64,000 nt of DNA from Bacteroidetes bacterium HLUCCA01 (GCA_001314545.1 LIHN01000005.1:1-64000); one strand, 5' to 3'; positions 8,836-19,786 are shown, numbered from the stretch's first letter. The notes: generated from the letters alone by a model not told the origin. Numbers and translations are program-made.

Positions 8836-10140
8836 CTACTCCTTAACGGTCTCCAGCAGCTGAAAAACCGCCTCCTCGACCTGATAAAAGGAGGTTTCTC
8901 CATAGGCAAAGGGCTGCTTGCTGCCGTTGGTCATGAAAATAACCCCAGTGCCGGTAGCCGGATCAACATATACATCGCTGAGTAGTCCATAGGCAATGCC
9001 CGGGTGGCCGGTCATGGGCACGCCCACGAAAATCACATCCTTGCCGGGCTCTCCGGTAAGCCGGTGCAGCCCCAGTCCGAAGGAGCGCCAGAAGTCGTCC
9101 CAGGTATCACCGTTGCTCCCATCGTACCGCCAGTTTTCAGCCATCATCTCGCGGAGGGTTTCGGCCTGCAGGATGCGCACGGGCTGAGGGGTGGAGAAAG
9201 TGGTCTGCCCCTGGTTGAGCAGAACATCGGCCAGGGTGATAAGCCCACGAGTGCTGATTCGAAGTCCGCCCTGGGGTGCGTAGATGAGACCGTTGTGGCC
9301 GGGTTCGTACCCTTCATACCCCCGGTCAGCAGGGGGCGCATCGGCGTAGAAATCGATCTGCGGGGTCCAGGCATCGTTTTGGAAGCGGTACAGTGCGGCG
9401 ATGTGTTCCGGACGGATATCGGTGATGTTGAAGGAGGCCTCGACCCCGAGGGGCTCAAACAGGTGCGACCGGGCGTAGAGATCAAATCGCTGTCCGGAGA
9501 CGCGTTCGATGACGCTGGCGATGAGGCCCCAGGCGGCGTTGCTGTAGGAGAAGTACGTGCCGGGACAGTGTTCGGAGAAGATGTCCGGACTGTAGCCCGA
9601 CCAGCGCCGGGTGCCGTCGGTGCCGGTGAAGAGCATGCGAAGGGGGAGGCGCTCGGCTATCATGGTGCGGGCGAAGGCACTATAGGTGGGACCGTCGGCA
9701 ATGCCGGAGGTGTGTCCGAGGAGCATGCGCAGGGTCACGGGCTCATCGGGCCAGTGCGGGCTGCGAAGCTCCCAGCCGAGGTACCGGCTGACATCGGCGT
9801 CCAGGTCAACCAGCCCCTGCTCATACAGCTGCATGAGGGCCATGGCCGTGAGTGATTTGCTGGGAGAGGCGATGCGGACTACGCTGTTGGCATCGAGCGG
9901 TGTTTGGGTTTCGCGAACGGCCAGGCCGGTGTACCCCTCGTAGGCTACCTGAAAGTCCTGAATGTACACCACAGCCAGTCCCATAAGTTCAAAATCGGCA
10001 GCAATCTGTTCAAGTCCCCGGTCCAGGGTCGTGGTTTGGTCGGGTGTGAGCGGTTGAGAAGGATCCGCCGGTGTGCAGGCGGTCAGCTGCAGGGTTAGCA
10101 GGATGAACAGGCAGCAGGTGATTTTCATGAGCAACAGCAA
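8836..10140 (-). CDS. Serine hydrolase, beta-lactamase/PBP4-like family (class C fold), lipoprotein
   Basis: SxxK motif in RIASPSKSLTAMALMQLYEQGLVDLD; lipobox-like LQLTACTP; LLGHTSG. Confidence 0.85.
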   Translation of the reverse strand: MLLLMKITCCLFILLTLQLTACTPADPSQPLTPDQTTTLDRGLEQIAADFELMGLAVVYIQDFQVAYEGYTGLAVRETQTPLDANSVVRIASPSKSLTAMALMQLYEQGLVDLDADVSRYLGWELRSPHWPDEPVTLRMLLGHTSGIADGPTYSAFARTMIAERLPLRMLFTGTDGTRRWSGYSPDIFSEHCPGTYFSYSNAAWGLIASVIERVSGQRFDLYARSHLFEPLGVEASFNITDIRPEHIAALYRFQNDAWTPQIDFYADAPPADRGYEGYEPGHNGLIYAPQGGLRISTRGLITLADVLLNQGQTTFSTPQPVRILQAETLREMMAENWRYDGSNGDTWDDFWRSFGLGLHRLTGEPGKDVIFVGVPMTGHPGIAYGLLSDVYVDPATGTGVIFMTNGSKQPFAYGETSFYQVEEAVFQLLETVKE

Positions 10141-10299
10141 TAGGTGCGAGGGTTTCAGATTAGTGTGGGGAGGTTTTCAACCGTGATGTGTTCTACGTGT
10201 TGTTTGTGTGTGCGAGGGTTTCCGGGTTGGCGTGCGGAGTGGGCGCAGCACGGGTTGAATGTACCGAAAAGTTGGTTGTTTCAACGGGACTATCGTGTG

Positions 10300-11502
10300 T
10301 TACTCCAAATCCAGACGGTCGGTCTTGCGCACAATGGTGTGGATTACCGTATCAATTTCGTGGATGGACTGCTCGATGTGGCTGAGCATTTCGCGGGTTT
10401 CTCCATCGCACCCTTCATGGTCTTTCATATTGATAAGGATGGTTGACATCCGGCACAGAGGACCTCGCAGCTCGTGCGACTGCAGCCAGGCAATTTCCCG
10501 CAGTTTCTCGTTTTGCTGCTCAATTTCGCCGACCTGCTGTTTGACCAGTTGATTCAGCCTTCGGTTTAGTCCCAAAAACATAGCCAGAGCAACGATAATT
10601 AGTGCAAATGCACCGATGACCAGTTTGTAATGGAGCTCCCAGAATCCCGGGGCCTCACTCAGGGTGATTTCCATGGGCGACTGCAGCAGCATCTGGTCGT
10701 AATCGTCGGGCAGGGCATCCACGTAGCTGCTCAGGACGTCAAATAACTCCGGTTCCGACTTGACCACACCAATGGCCAGTTTCCATTCAAAATCGGATTC
10801 CGGTCCGAGCACCAGGTTTTGAATGCCGTAACGGCGGATCAGGTATCCGGCTGTGAGTACGTCGGTCATCATGGCATCGGCCTGGCCGTAAGCGGTTTGG
10901 ATCATGGCGGAGAGTTCGTCTTCAACCGGAATCCATGTTGCATCGGGCAGTGTCTGCATCAGATACTCGGTCGATGCGTAATTGCGGACTACGGCCACGG
11001 TGCTGTTGTTCAACTCGGTTTTGGTACGGATGGGGGCACTACGCCTGGTCAGGATGACCATGGGGATGGTCAGAAAGGGATCGGTAAAGTTGAGGTAGGT
11101 TTCACGCGCTGGGGTTGGGTGGATTCCGATGGACAGATGCGCACCGCCGGTTTGCAGGGAGTCCAGGATTTCGGTCCAGGTGTTCAGCTGGATCCGCTGA
11201 ATCTGCAGGCCGGTCTGAAGCTCCATCTGCGATACGAAATCGGCCAGAATGCCGGTATGTTCATCGCGGAAGTTGAAATAATCCAGGGGCTCCCAGTCGG
11301 GCGAGGGGGCGTAGATATAGGTGCGGGTGTCGGGCTGGGCTACGGTGGTATGAACGCAAAGGAAGGTTGCCAAAACCATGGTACACAACACGAACAGTCG
11401 GAATCGGGCGGACCGTAGCGAGGTATGGGGTGCCGGTGTTGCTATTGGCGGGGGGATGGTGCCCATGAGGTGAAATTGGTTTGATGGGTAAAAGATAGGC
11501 AT
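10300..11502 (-). CDS. Membrane sensor with periplasmic SBP_bac_3-like domain, TM and histidine-kinase DHp-like helix, no HATPase domain
   Basis: Amino-acid-binding-protein-like N-terminal region, TM (LVIGAFALIIVALAMFLGL), then SHELRGPLCRMSTILINM...IHTIVRKTDRLDLE-stop. Confidence 0.75.
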   Translation of the reverse strand: MPIFYPSNQFHLMGTIPPPIATPAPHTSLRSARFRLFVLCTMVLATFLCVHTTVAQPDTRTYIYAPSPDWEPLDYFNFRDEHTGILADFVSQMELQTGLQIQRIQLNTWTEILDSLQTGGAHLSIGIHPTPARETYLNFTDPFLTIPMVILTRRSAPIRTKTELNNSTVAVVRNYASTEYLMQTLPDATWIPVEDELSAMIQTAYGQADAMMTDVLTAGYLIRRYGIQNLVLGPESDFEWKLAIGVVKSEPELFDVLSSYVDALPDDYDQMLLQSPMEITLSEAPGFWELHYKLVIGAFALIIVALAMFLGLNRRLNQLVKQQVGEIEQQNEKLREIAWLQSHELRGPLCRMSTILINMKDHEGCDGETREMLSHIEQSIHEIDTVIHTIVRKTDRLDLE

Positions 11503-11722
11503 TTATTCAGTTAGATATGGATTTCGTACTAAATCCGCCATTTGACTGCTGGGAAGATTTTTTTGGTGCGGCGCGGCAACCGGCGCGAAATATTCCACAT
11601 ATACATTGCACAACACCAAACTTTGTTACATTTTGCGGTAGGTGAAAAAAAGGTTCACGTTCAGTCGATTTTCAGTGCTTACTGTCTGTTCCGGCTTTTC
11701 TGCGTTTTATCAGCTCTAACCC

Positions 11723-12283
11723 ATGTTTCTGTTCGCACATCTTATGGAGTCGGATTGGATTGAAGGCACCCGAAACGGTGATGAAGGGGCTTATCGCGGG
11801 CTGTTCAACCATTTCTATGCGCCGCTTGCTGCATTTGCCGCTGAGCAGGTGGGCTCGTACGATGCGGGCCGTGAAATTACCCAGGAGGTTTTCATCCGAA
11901 TCTGGCAGTCGCGCGCGGAGTGGAATCCATCGGCCGGCGGACTGAAAACGTACATGTACAGGGCGGTTTACAACCAATGTCTGAATTACATCAAGAAAGA
12001 GAAAACCCGGAAAAAATATGAGGACCGTTCTGTTGAAGGGATGAATTTTACGGATGTTGCCTCGGATTCAACCGCACTGGAGCGGGAGCTGATGGTGATG
12101 CTGGATCGCGCTATTGAGCAGCTCCCTGAGCGCAGGCGCATGGTGTTTGTGCTGCATCGACAGCATGATATGTCGGTGCGCGAGGTAGCCGAGGTCCTGG
12201 CTATATCGCCCAAAACCGTCGAGAATCAGATGGGACTGGCATTGCGGGATTTGCGGGAGGCCCTGGGCGACTATCTTAAGTAG
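11723..12283 (+). CDS. ECF-type RNA polymerase sigma factor (start may be ATG at 11744)
   Basis: Sigma70 r2 (GREITQEVFIRIWQSRAEW) and r4 (LPERRRMVFVLHRQHDMSVREVAEVLAISPKTVENQMGLALRDLRE). Confidence 0.93.
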   Translation: MFLFAHLMESDWIEGTRNGDEGAYRGLFNHFYAPLAAFAAEQVGSYDAGREITQEVFIRIWQSRAEWNPSAGGLKTYMYRAVYNQCLNYIKKEKTRKKYEDRSVEGMNFTDVASDSTALERELMVMLDRAIEQLPERRRMVFVLHRQHDMSVREVAEVLAISPKTVENQMGLALRDLREALGDYLK

Positions 12284-12482
12284 TGCAGTGCAAAGGGTCT
12301 GCGGCGTTCAGTTCCAAGGCACAGACAGCGTGAAGAGCTGGTTCAGCCGGGGCAGCAGCTTCAGTTTTACCCTGTCTGCAGGCCATCTGTGTAAACCTGA
12401 AATCCCGGCTCACCCAAAATTTTTTTGAAAAAAAATCACAGGTCTTTGGGGGAAAGCGCTTCCAGCGCTGTCTTAGTACCAT

Positions 12483-13556
12483 ATGAAAGAACACCAATCT
12501 GCATACAATGAAGAAGCGTGGCGCCTGATCGTCCGGTATCTTGACGGAAGTCTGACCGACGTGGAGCAGGTGGATGTAAGCGAAAGGCTTGCCTCAGACC
12601 CGCATTTCGCCCATTTGATGGAGCATGCCCGTACGCTATGGTCGGCCTCGCGTTACCGGTCCGGCGCCTCACCCATGCTGGGTGAAGACATCCGGCGCGA
12701 CTGGGAAAAGGTTGCGGAAGCCATCCAGCGAGATACCCGTTCAACGCAGCGCAATCCGCGCGGCTTGTCGCGCTACGTACACCGACGGCATATTCAGGTC
12801 ATCCGTCTGGCCGCCATTCTGCTGGTAACCATACTCAGCAGCGTGTTTATCACCTACATGGCCCTCAAGCCTGATCCGGCGCCGGTTCAGGAGATGGTGT
12901 TTCGCGAGATTCAGACCGATCGCAATCAGCGTGTGAATCTGATGCTCAGCGATGGAACCGGAGTAAGCCTTTCGGTGGAGAGTCGACTGATCATCCCGGA
13001 TAAATTCGCCCCGGATGTCCGACAAGTAGAGCTGACCGGCGAGGCTCGTTTCGATGTGGCTCATGCCCCAAACCGTCCTTTTCTCATCCGCAGCGGGGAT
13101 GTTACCGTTCAGGTTCTGGGTACCGATTTCGGTGTACGGGCCTATGAGAACGAGAATCGGGTAGATGTCGTTGTGAAGAGCGGCAGCGTGGCCGTTGAAC
13201 GAAATGGCGTTTCAGACCCTGAGCGGGTTGTACTCTCGCCCGGCCAACTGGTGAGCGTGAGGGCCGGAAATCAGCCGATGGTTACCCGCGATGTCAACGC
13301 CGATGATTACCTGGGCTGGATGAATGGTCGCATGAAGTTTCATGAAACGCCGTTTTCCGAGGTTATTTCCCAGCTGGAGCGGTGGTATGATATCCAAATT
13401 GTAACGCGCGATCAGGAAATTAATGAATTTGTACTGACTGCACTGCTGGATGTGCGGTCTATGGAGCACGTGTTTGAGGTTATTTCACAGTCGCTCAAAC
13501 TGAATTACTGGATTGAGGAAGATCGCGTGGAGCTGACGGTCCGACCGGTACGCTGA
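12483..13556 (+). CDS. FecR-family anti-sigma factor
   Basis: Single TM, FecR domain (DGTGVSLSVESRLIIP...GEARFDVAHAPNRPFLIRSGDVTVQVLGTDFGVRAY). Confidence 0.93.
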   Translation: MKEHQSAYNEEAWRLIVRYLDGSLTDVEQVDVSERLASDPHFAHLMEHARTLWSASRYRSGASPMLGEDIRRDWEKVAEAIQRDTRSTQRNPRGLSRYVHRRHIQVIRLAAILLVTILSSVFITYMALKPDPAPVQEMVFREIQTDRNQRVNLMLSDGTGVSLSVESRLIIPDKFAPDVRQVELTGEARFDVAHAPNRPFLIRSGDVTVQVLGTDFGVRAYENENRVDVVVKSGSVAVERNGVSDPERVVLSPGQLVSVRAGNQPMVTRDVNADDYLGWMNGRMKFHETPFSEVISQLERWYDIQIVTRDQEINEFVLTALLDVRSMEHVFEVISQSLKLNYWIEEDRVELTVRPVR

Positions 13557-13795
13557 CACGATAGATTACCTGCTGGTGCATCGAACCCACCGCAGGCAGA
13601 AACAGACAACCGGGACGGCACTTTCCGAACCGGTTTAACATTGGATTTTTGAATCTTGGAAACTGATTGATGGGCGGAGTGTCCCAGGGCGCATCCGTCA
13701 TATGGCAGTTTCCCAATCTTGGATACACGAGGAAAAGGGCACGGTTGCCGTAAGGTGGCTGCTGCTGTAAGGGTCAACAAAACAAAGGTACGTCA

Positions 13796-16700
13796 ATGAT
13801 ACATAGATGCTTTACAATATGTCTGATGATGTCTGTGCTGATTCCGCTTGCGGGTTTCAGTCAGCGCGCGGATCTGCCCGTTAATGCGCTGGCAGCCAAC
13901 GCACTGATGATGCAGACCGAGAACACGGTATTTTATACGGTACGGGAGTACGGTAATGATATTGCTGAACTTCAGCGCCGGGTAGATGCTTCGTTCGTGG
14001 ATCAGCCCAGAAAACAGGTGCTGCTCGAGATTGCCCGACAGGGGAACCTGGGACTGGCCATCAACGCCGAAATGCCGGTGATGAACGAGTCGGTCACACT
14101 GGAATTTGCCAATACAACGGTTGCCGATGCATTGCATCAAACCCTGGCAACAACGCCGTTCGAGGCCGCTATTTCACGACATCGTGAAATCCTGATTGTA
14201 AATCGCCCGTTGCCTACCCGCTCGCAAACCCGCACGCAGGCCCAGCAACGCCGCACCATCACCGGTAACATTGTGGATGCCGTCACCGATGAGCCGCTTA
14301 TCGGGGTCAGTATTCTGGTCGAGGGTACCGCTTCCGGCACCACCACCGATTTTGATGGCAATTACTCCCTGGTTTTGCCCGAGGGCGGACAGGTTCTGGT
14401 GGTTTCCTACATCGGCTACCGTACCCAGAATGTTGAAATCGGGGATCGCAGCGAGATTGACATCCGACTTGAGCCCGATGTTCTCGGACTGGATGACCTG
14501 GTCGTAGTTGGATACGGGGTGCAGCAACGACGTGAAGTCACCGGATCCATCGCATCGGTATCTATGGAACAGATTCGCGAGATTCCATCGGCCAGCTTTG
14601 AAAATGCGATTTTGGGTCGACTGGCGGGTGTGCAGGTTCAGGAGCCTTCCGGTGTTCCCGGTGCCGGTCCTGAAATCCGTATCCGTGGGGTAGCTACTGT
14701 AACCGCCGGAACCGATCCGCTCTACGTTATAGATGGCTTCCCTTTCACCCGAAACCCATCGCTTCAGGGTCGGAACCTGCGACTTGGCGGGAACTTCACC
14801 GAGCCGGCCATCAACCCCATGGCCACCATCAACCAGAACGATATTCAGTCGATTGAAATTCTCAAAGATGCCTCCGCGGCCGCCATTTACGGTTCCCGGG
14901 GTTCCAATGGTGTTGTACTGGTGACTACCAACCGCGGACTTCGGGGAGGCGGCGCACCACGAATCAGTTACAACAGTTTCGTCGGTGTTCAGGAGGTGGG
15001 TCGACGCGTAGACCTGATGAACGCCGAGGAGCTTATTGACTTCGTCATCGATGCCCGTAACAACAACTTCCGTCAGAAATATCCGAATCTGCCGCTGGTT
15101 AATCCGCGGACCAACGAAGGTCGGCCGAATGACGGCAACGTATTGATACCGGAGAGTTTCATAAACTGGGACGGCACCGATACCGACTGGCAGAGCGAGA
15201 TGTTCCAGCGCGCCCTTACCAGCTCGCACAACGTATCTATCGCCGGCGGCAACAGCGATGTGGGCTATTACATTTCAACCGGTGTGTTTTCACAGGATGG
15301 TATTGTTGACCGCACCGGGTTCGACCGCTACACGCTCATGAGTAACGTAGAAGCCCGCGTCAATGACAAGCTTGAAGTTGGCGTAACCTTTAATCCATCC
15401 TACGCCCAGCATCAGCGTCTGCCGGTCAATAACCCGTACTTCTCACAGCCTCCGGGCGTGATTTACTCAGGTATTGTGACCTCGCCGACCGTTTCGCCAC
15501 GGAATCCGGACGGAACACTCAACCAGACCAATAACCAGGCACACATCGGCAACGGTATGACCGATGCGAGCAATGCCCTGGCCATTATTGAATATGTAGA
15601 TGATGAAATCCGTCATATCCGCGCTTTCGGTACGATGTATGCCAACTATGAAATTCTTCCGAACTTCGTGTACCGGGCCTATTTTGGTGCCGACGTAAAC
15701 GACTTCAAGCGTGATTTTTATCTGGCGCGTGACTTCCGTTTCCGTACGCAGACCACCGGGAACCCGTACGCACAGGCAAACGCGTCACGATCGCTGAACT
15801 GGATTACCGAGCATACCTTCAACTACAGCAACGAAGTGGGTGATCACCGCTATAACATGCTGGCCGGTGTTACAGCCCAGCGTGAGGATGTTTCTCAGAA
15901 CATGGTTTTTGCCGTGAACTTCCCGGATGACCTGGTCCGTACCCTGAATGCCGGGCAGATTGCCGGCGGATTCAGCCAGGCGGAGGAGTGGTCGCTGCTG
16001 TCGTATCTGTCGCGATTGAACTATACCTTCCGCGACAAGTATTTCACCACGCTGACCATCCGCGCCGACCGCTCATCGCGTTTTGGTACCGATAATCAGT
16101 GGGGGGTATTCCCGTCGGTATCAGCCGGCTGGCTCATGTCAGAGGAAGGATTTATCCGTGATCTTCCGCAGATTAATTACCTGCGGTTGCGTGCCAGTAT
16201 TGGTCAGACCGGTAACTTCCTGATTCCCAACTACGGTGCCATCGGCTTATTGGGTGCTGAAAACTATCCCTACGGAACCGGTGTATTTGGCGGTGTTTCA
16301 CCCAGTACCATCAGTAACCGTCAGCTAAGCTGGGAGACTACTACCCAGAGTGGTGCGGGTATTGATCTGGGACTGCTGGAAGACCGGGTAACCATGACCT
16401 TTGATTACTACTATGCCATAACCAACGATTTGCTGCTGAATGTTAACATTCCGTCGGCTTTCGGATACACCACGGCACTCACCAATATCGGTGAAGTACT
16501 CAACCGCGGTTACGAAGTAGCCCTTACCACACGTAATCTGGTAGGGTCGTTTCAGTGGTCAACCGACTTCAACTACTCAACCAACCATAACGAAGTGCTG
16601 AAGCTGGGTCCTGAAGGGGATCCAATTCTCTCGCCGGGCGGTGCAGGTATCCGTCACATCACCATGGTGGGTCAGCCAATCGGCAGTTATTACGGTTTCG

Positions 16701-17371
16701 TGACCGACGGGCTCTACCTCACCGCAGAAGACCTTGCCAATCGTCTGCCGGATGCCTTCGCTCCGAATCCCGGTCTTGGCGACTTCAAATACAAGGATAT
16801 CAACGGTGACGGCGTCATCGATTCGAATGACCGGACCGTAACCGGTAACTACATGCCGGATTTCATTTTCGGTATCACCAACCGGTTCTCTTACGGTGGA
16901 TTTGACGCCAGTATCTTCTTCCAGGGTGTAGTTGGCGGCGAGGTGCTGAACCTCACCTCACGTCACCTGAAAAACGGTGAAGGTAACTTCAACAGCTACG
17001 CAGCCTTCAATGATCGATGGCGATCACCCGAAGATCCGGGCAATGGTAAATTCCCCCGTGCTGACCGTCAGACCGGTGCCTTTGGTGGCGGAAATGACCG
17101 GCCGTCTGATTTCCAGGTGGAAGATGCTACCTACTTCCGCATCCGGAATATCACCATGGGCTATAATGTTCCGGGTCGTTTCCTGGGCAGCTCCATAGCC
17201 AGTGCGAGGCTGTATGCCTCCGTGAACAACGTGTACACCTGGACCAAGTACCTGGGCTTCAACCCGGAGGTCAACAACTGGTCAGGTGCCAGCATGCTCA
17301 CTCAGGGTGAGGATTACGGCGCCTACCCGATGATCCGGACCTTCACGTTCGGTATTAATCTGTCACTTTAA
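13796..17371 (+). CDS. SusC/RagA-family TonB-dependent receptor with N-terminal STN domain
   Basis: CarboxypepD-like domain (GNIVDAVTDEPLIGVSILVEGTASGTTTDFDGNYSL), plug (ILKDASAAAIYGSRGSNGVVLVTT), STN-like N-terminus. Confidence 0.95.
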   Translation: MIHRCFTICLMMSVLIPLAGFSQRADLPVNALAANALMMQTENTVFYTVREYGNDIAELQRRVDASFVDQPRKQVLLEIARQGNLGLAINAEMPVMNESVTLEFANTTVADALHQTLATTPFEAAISRHREILIVNRPLPTRSQTRTQAQQRRTITGNIVDAVTDEPLIGVSILVEGTASGTTTDFDGNYSLVLPEGGQVLVVSYIGYRTQNVEIGDRSEIDIRLEPDVLGLDDLVVVGYGVQQRREVTGSIASVSMEQIREIPSASFENAILGRLAGVQVQEPSGVPGAGPEIRIRGVATVTAGTDPLYVIDGFPFTRNPSLQGRNLRLGGNFTEPAINPMATINQNDIQSIEILKDASAAAIYGSRGSNGVVLVTTNRGLRGGGAPRISYNSFVGVQEVGRRVDLMNAEELIDFVIDARNNNFRQKYPNLPLVNPRTNEGRPNDGNVLIPESFINWDGTDTDWQSEMFQRALTSSHNVSIAGGNSDVGYYISTGVFSQDGIVDRTGFDRYTLMSNVEARVNDKLEVGVTFNPSYAQHQRLPVNNPYFSQPPGVIYSGIVTSPTVSPRNPDGTLNQTNNQAHIGNGMTDASNALAIIEYVDDEIRHIRAFGTMYANYEILPNFVYRAYFGADVNDFKRDFYLARDFRFRTQTTGNPYAQANASRSLNWITEHTFNYSNEVGDHRYNMLAGVTAQREDVSQNMVFAVNFPDDLVRTLNAGQIAGGFSQAEEWSLLSYLSRLNYTFRDKYFTTLTIRADRSSRFGTDNQWGVFPSVSAGWLMSEEGFIRDLPQINYLRLRASIGQTGNFLIPNYGAIGLLGAENYPYGTGVFGGVSPSTISNRQLSWETTTQSGAGIDLGLLEDRVTMTFDYYYAITNDLLLNVNIPSAFGYTTALTNIGEVLNRGYEVALTTRNLVGSFQWSTDFNYSTNHNEVLKLGPEGDPILSPGGAGIRHITMVGQPIGSYYGFVTDGLYLTAEDLANRLPDAFAPNPGLGDFKYKDINGDGVIDSNDRTVTGNYMPDFIFGITNRFSYGGFDASIFFQGVVGGEVLNLTSRHLKNGEGNFNSYAAFNDRWRSPEDPGNGKFPRADRQTGAFGGGNDRPSDFQVEDATYFRIRNITMGYNVPGRFLGSSIASARLYASVNNVYTWTKYLGFNPEVNNWSGASMLTQGEDYGAYPMIRTFTFGINLSL

Positions 17372-17397
17372 GGTCAAGGTATAACGAGGTAAATATT

Positions 17398-18777
17398 ATG
17401 AAAGCAAAACTCACAGTTGTCATCCTTGCCTTTTTGGTAATGTCCTGCGGGGATGACTTCACCAATCTGGCACCGATATCGCAACGGAACGTTGACAACT
17501 TCTTTACGAATGCCAACGATTTCGAGCTGGCTGTAAATGGAGCCTACTCGGCGTTGCATCTGGATGGAATGTATTCTCAGAGTCTCTGGGTCATGTTTGA
17601 AATGCGTTCAGACAACACCGATCAGGGGCCTGATGTAACCGGTCTGGCCAATGAGCTGGCCGTGATTCACATTTTCAATGAAAATTCGCTGAACCAGTTC
17701 CTCGGCGACATGTACCGTGATCATTACGTACTGATCAGTCGAACCAACGTGATTCTGGATCGTCTTGGCGAGGTGACCATGAGCGATGCGCAGCGGGATC
17801 AGATTCAGGGGCAAGCCTTGTTCCTGCGCTCCCTGGCTTACTACAACCTGGCTATCGCTTTTGCCAATGTTCCGCTGATACTCAATGAAGTAACCGACAT
17901 TAACCAGTCGATTACCCAGAGTAACCGTCAGGCCATTCTGGAGCAGATTGCCGGGGACCTCTCCGCTGCCGAGGGGCTGCTGCCTGACTCCTGGCCTGCA
18001 TCACAGCAGGGCCGGGCTACCCGTGGTGCCGCGCTGGCACTGCTTGGCAAGGTGCACCTGATGCTGGGCAACAATGGTCAGGCAGAGACTGCGCTAAGAG
18101 CAGTCACCACCCTGGGTTACAGCCTGGTACCCGATTACGCCGACCTCTGGGGAGCTGGAAATGAAAACAACAGTGAGTCCATTTTTGAGGTACAATACCG
18201 CGCCGGCGGATTGGGTACCGGCTCGCCGTTTACCAACTACTTCTCACCGAGTCCGTTTCTGCAGAATGGTTTGGGCAATGCCCGTAACCGTCCTACCGAA
18301 AGCATGTGGGAGGCTTACGAGGCGGGTGATCTGCGACGTGACATTTCCATGGCCCGTACCTATGTGAATCCGAACACCAATGAAGTGGTTGAAGCCCTCC
18401 ACATTCTGAAATACCGAAGCGAGCCATTCCAGAACAATGATTCTGACGTCAACTGGCCCGTTCTTCGTTATGCCGATGTACTGCTGATGCTGGCCGAAGC
18501 CATCGGGGAGTCGCCCGAAGCCTATGGCTACATCAACCAGGTGCGTCAGCGCGCCGGTCTGCCCGATATTGATGCAAATACCCCCGGTACCTTTGCCGAC
18601 AAACTGCTGCAGGAGCGCCGGGTTGAACTGGCGTTTGAAAACCATCGATGGCCGGATCTGATCCGGTTCGACCGTGCTGAGCAGGCTATGCAGCAACTCG
18701 GGCTTACGGCCAGAATGCTGTTCCCGATTCCGCAGCGTGAAATTGACGTAACTCCGGGCTTCACCCAAAATCCCTGA
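17398..18777 (+). CDS. RagB/SusD-family nutrient-binding lipoprotein
   Basis: Lipobox VMSCGDD, SusD-like TPR sequence, C-terminal LLQERRVELAFENHRWPDLIRFDR...LFPIPQREIDVTPGFTQNP. Confidence 0.94.
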   Translation: MKAKLTVVILAFLVMSCGDDFTNLAPISQRNVDNFFTNANDFELAVNGAYSALHLDGMYSQSLWVMFEMRSDNTDQGPDVTGLANELAVIHIFNENSLNQFLGDMYRDHYVLISRTNVILDRLGEVTMSDAQRDQIQGQALFLRSLAYYNLAIAFANVPLILNEVTDINQSITQSNRQAILEQIAGDLSAAEGLLPDSWPASQQGRATRGAALALLGKVHLMLGNNGQAETALRAVTTLGYSLVPDYADLWGAGNENNSESIFEVQYRAGGLGTGSPFTNYFSPSPFLQNGLGNARNRPTESMWEAYEAGDLRRDISMARTYVNPNTNEVVEALHILKYRSEPFQNNDSDVNWPVLRYADVLLMLAEAIGESPEAYGYINQVRQRAGLPDIDANTPGTFADKLLQERRVELAFENHRWPDLIRFDRAEQAMQQLGLTARMLFPIPQREIDVTPGFTQNP

Positions 18778-18802
18778 TCATCTTTCCCGCTCTGACTGAG
18801 CT

Positions 18803-18844
18803 CCGGAGGTCTGGACGTACCCGGTTCGGGCCTCCGGTTTTTTT
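18803..18844 (+). terminator. Rho-independent terminator after susD-like gene
   Basis: CCGGAGG...CCTCCGG stem followed by T7. Confidence 0.8.
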
Positions 18845-18868
18845 AACCCCATAAAACCACTGCCAATC

Positions 18869-19777
18869 ATGAAGATAAACCTCTCCATAAGCTTGTTTGC
18901 TGCGATGCTGCTGCTTGCCTCGGCCTTCATGCCGAAGACGGTATCGGCTCAGGAAGACCGACCGCTGCGAATCATTGCCATTTTTGCCCACCCTGATGAT
19001 GCCGAAGCCAAGATGGGCGGAACCACCGCGCTCTGGGCTGCCATGGGCCACGAAATCAAGTATGTATCCCTTACAAACGGGGATCATGGTCACCATGAAA
19101 TGGGTGGCGGACCCCTGGCCAATCGCCGACGCGGCGAAGCCGTTGAAGCTGCCCGTCGACTGGGTGTGATGGAATACATCGTCTATGACAATCATGACGC
19201 TGAACTTATGCCCGAACTGCATATCCGTCAGAATATCATTCGTGAGATTCGTCGCTGGAACGCTGATATTGTTCTGGGTCTTCGCTCCAATGACTATCAC
19301 CCGGATCACCGGAATGCCGGGCTGCTGGTGATGGATACCGCCTATATGGTTATGGTACCCAACGTAGCACCCGATACACCACCACTGAAGCAAAATCCGG
19401 TCTATCTGTACATGCAGGATCGTTTTCAACGACCGTACCCGTTTCAGAATGACATCGTTGTAGCCATCGATGAGGTCATCGACCAAAAAATTGACGGTCT
19501 GGACGCTCACGATTCACAGATGTACGAGTGGCTCCCCTGGATTTCAGGGAACCTGGATGATGTACCTGAATCTGCCGAGGCCCGACGTGAGTGGCTCAGA
19601 CAACGCTGGGCACGGCCTAACGTAACGGCCTTGCACATGCCGGCTCTGGAGAAGTATTACGGTCCGGAAGTAGCCCGGGAAATTCGCTACGTTGAAGGTT
19701 TTGAAATCGCCGAGTACGGTCGACAGCCTTCCGAAGATGAAATTAGACGGTTGTTCCCCATGCTGGGTAACTTCTAA
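18869..19777 (+). CDS. PIG-L/LmbE-family deacetylase, exported
   Basis: Signal peptide; AHPDDAEAKMGGTTALWAAMGHEIKYVSLTNGD and HPDHRNAG motifs. Confidence 0.93.
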   Translation: MKINLSISLFAAMLLLASAFMPKTVSAQEDRPLRIIAIFAHPDDAEAKMGGTTALWAAMGHEIKYVSLTNGDHGHHEMGGGPLANRRRGEAVEAARRLGVMEYIVYDNHDAELMPELHIRQNIIREIRRWNADIVLGLRSNDYHPDHRNAGLLVMDTAYMVMVPNVAPDTPPLKQNPVYLYMQDRFQRPYPFQNDIVVAIDEVIDQKIDGLDAHDSQMYEWLPWISGNLDDVPESAEARREWLRQRWARPNVTALHMPALEKYYGPEVAREIRYVEGFEIAEYGRQPSEDEIRRLFPMLGNF

Positions 19778-19786
19778 ACTCCACAG

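Noticed and set aside
13560-13795. Possible structured leader (TTGGAAACTG...CAGTTTCCCAA) upstream of susC
   Set aside because: Pairing is imperfect with a long loop; could be chance, no supporting covariation available
14174-15229. 351-aa minus-strand ORF antisense to the SusC gene
   Set aside because: Antisense shadow of a confidently identified TonB receptor
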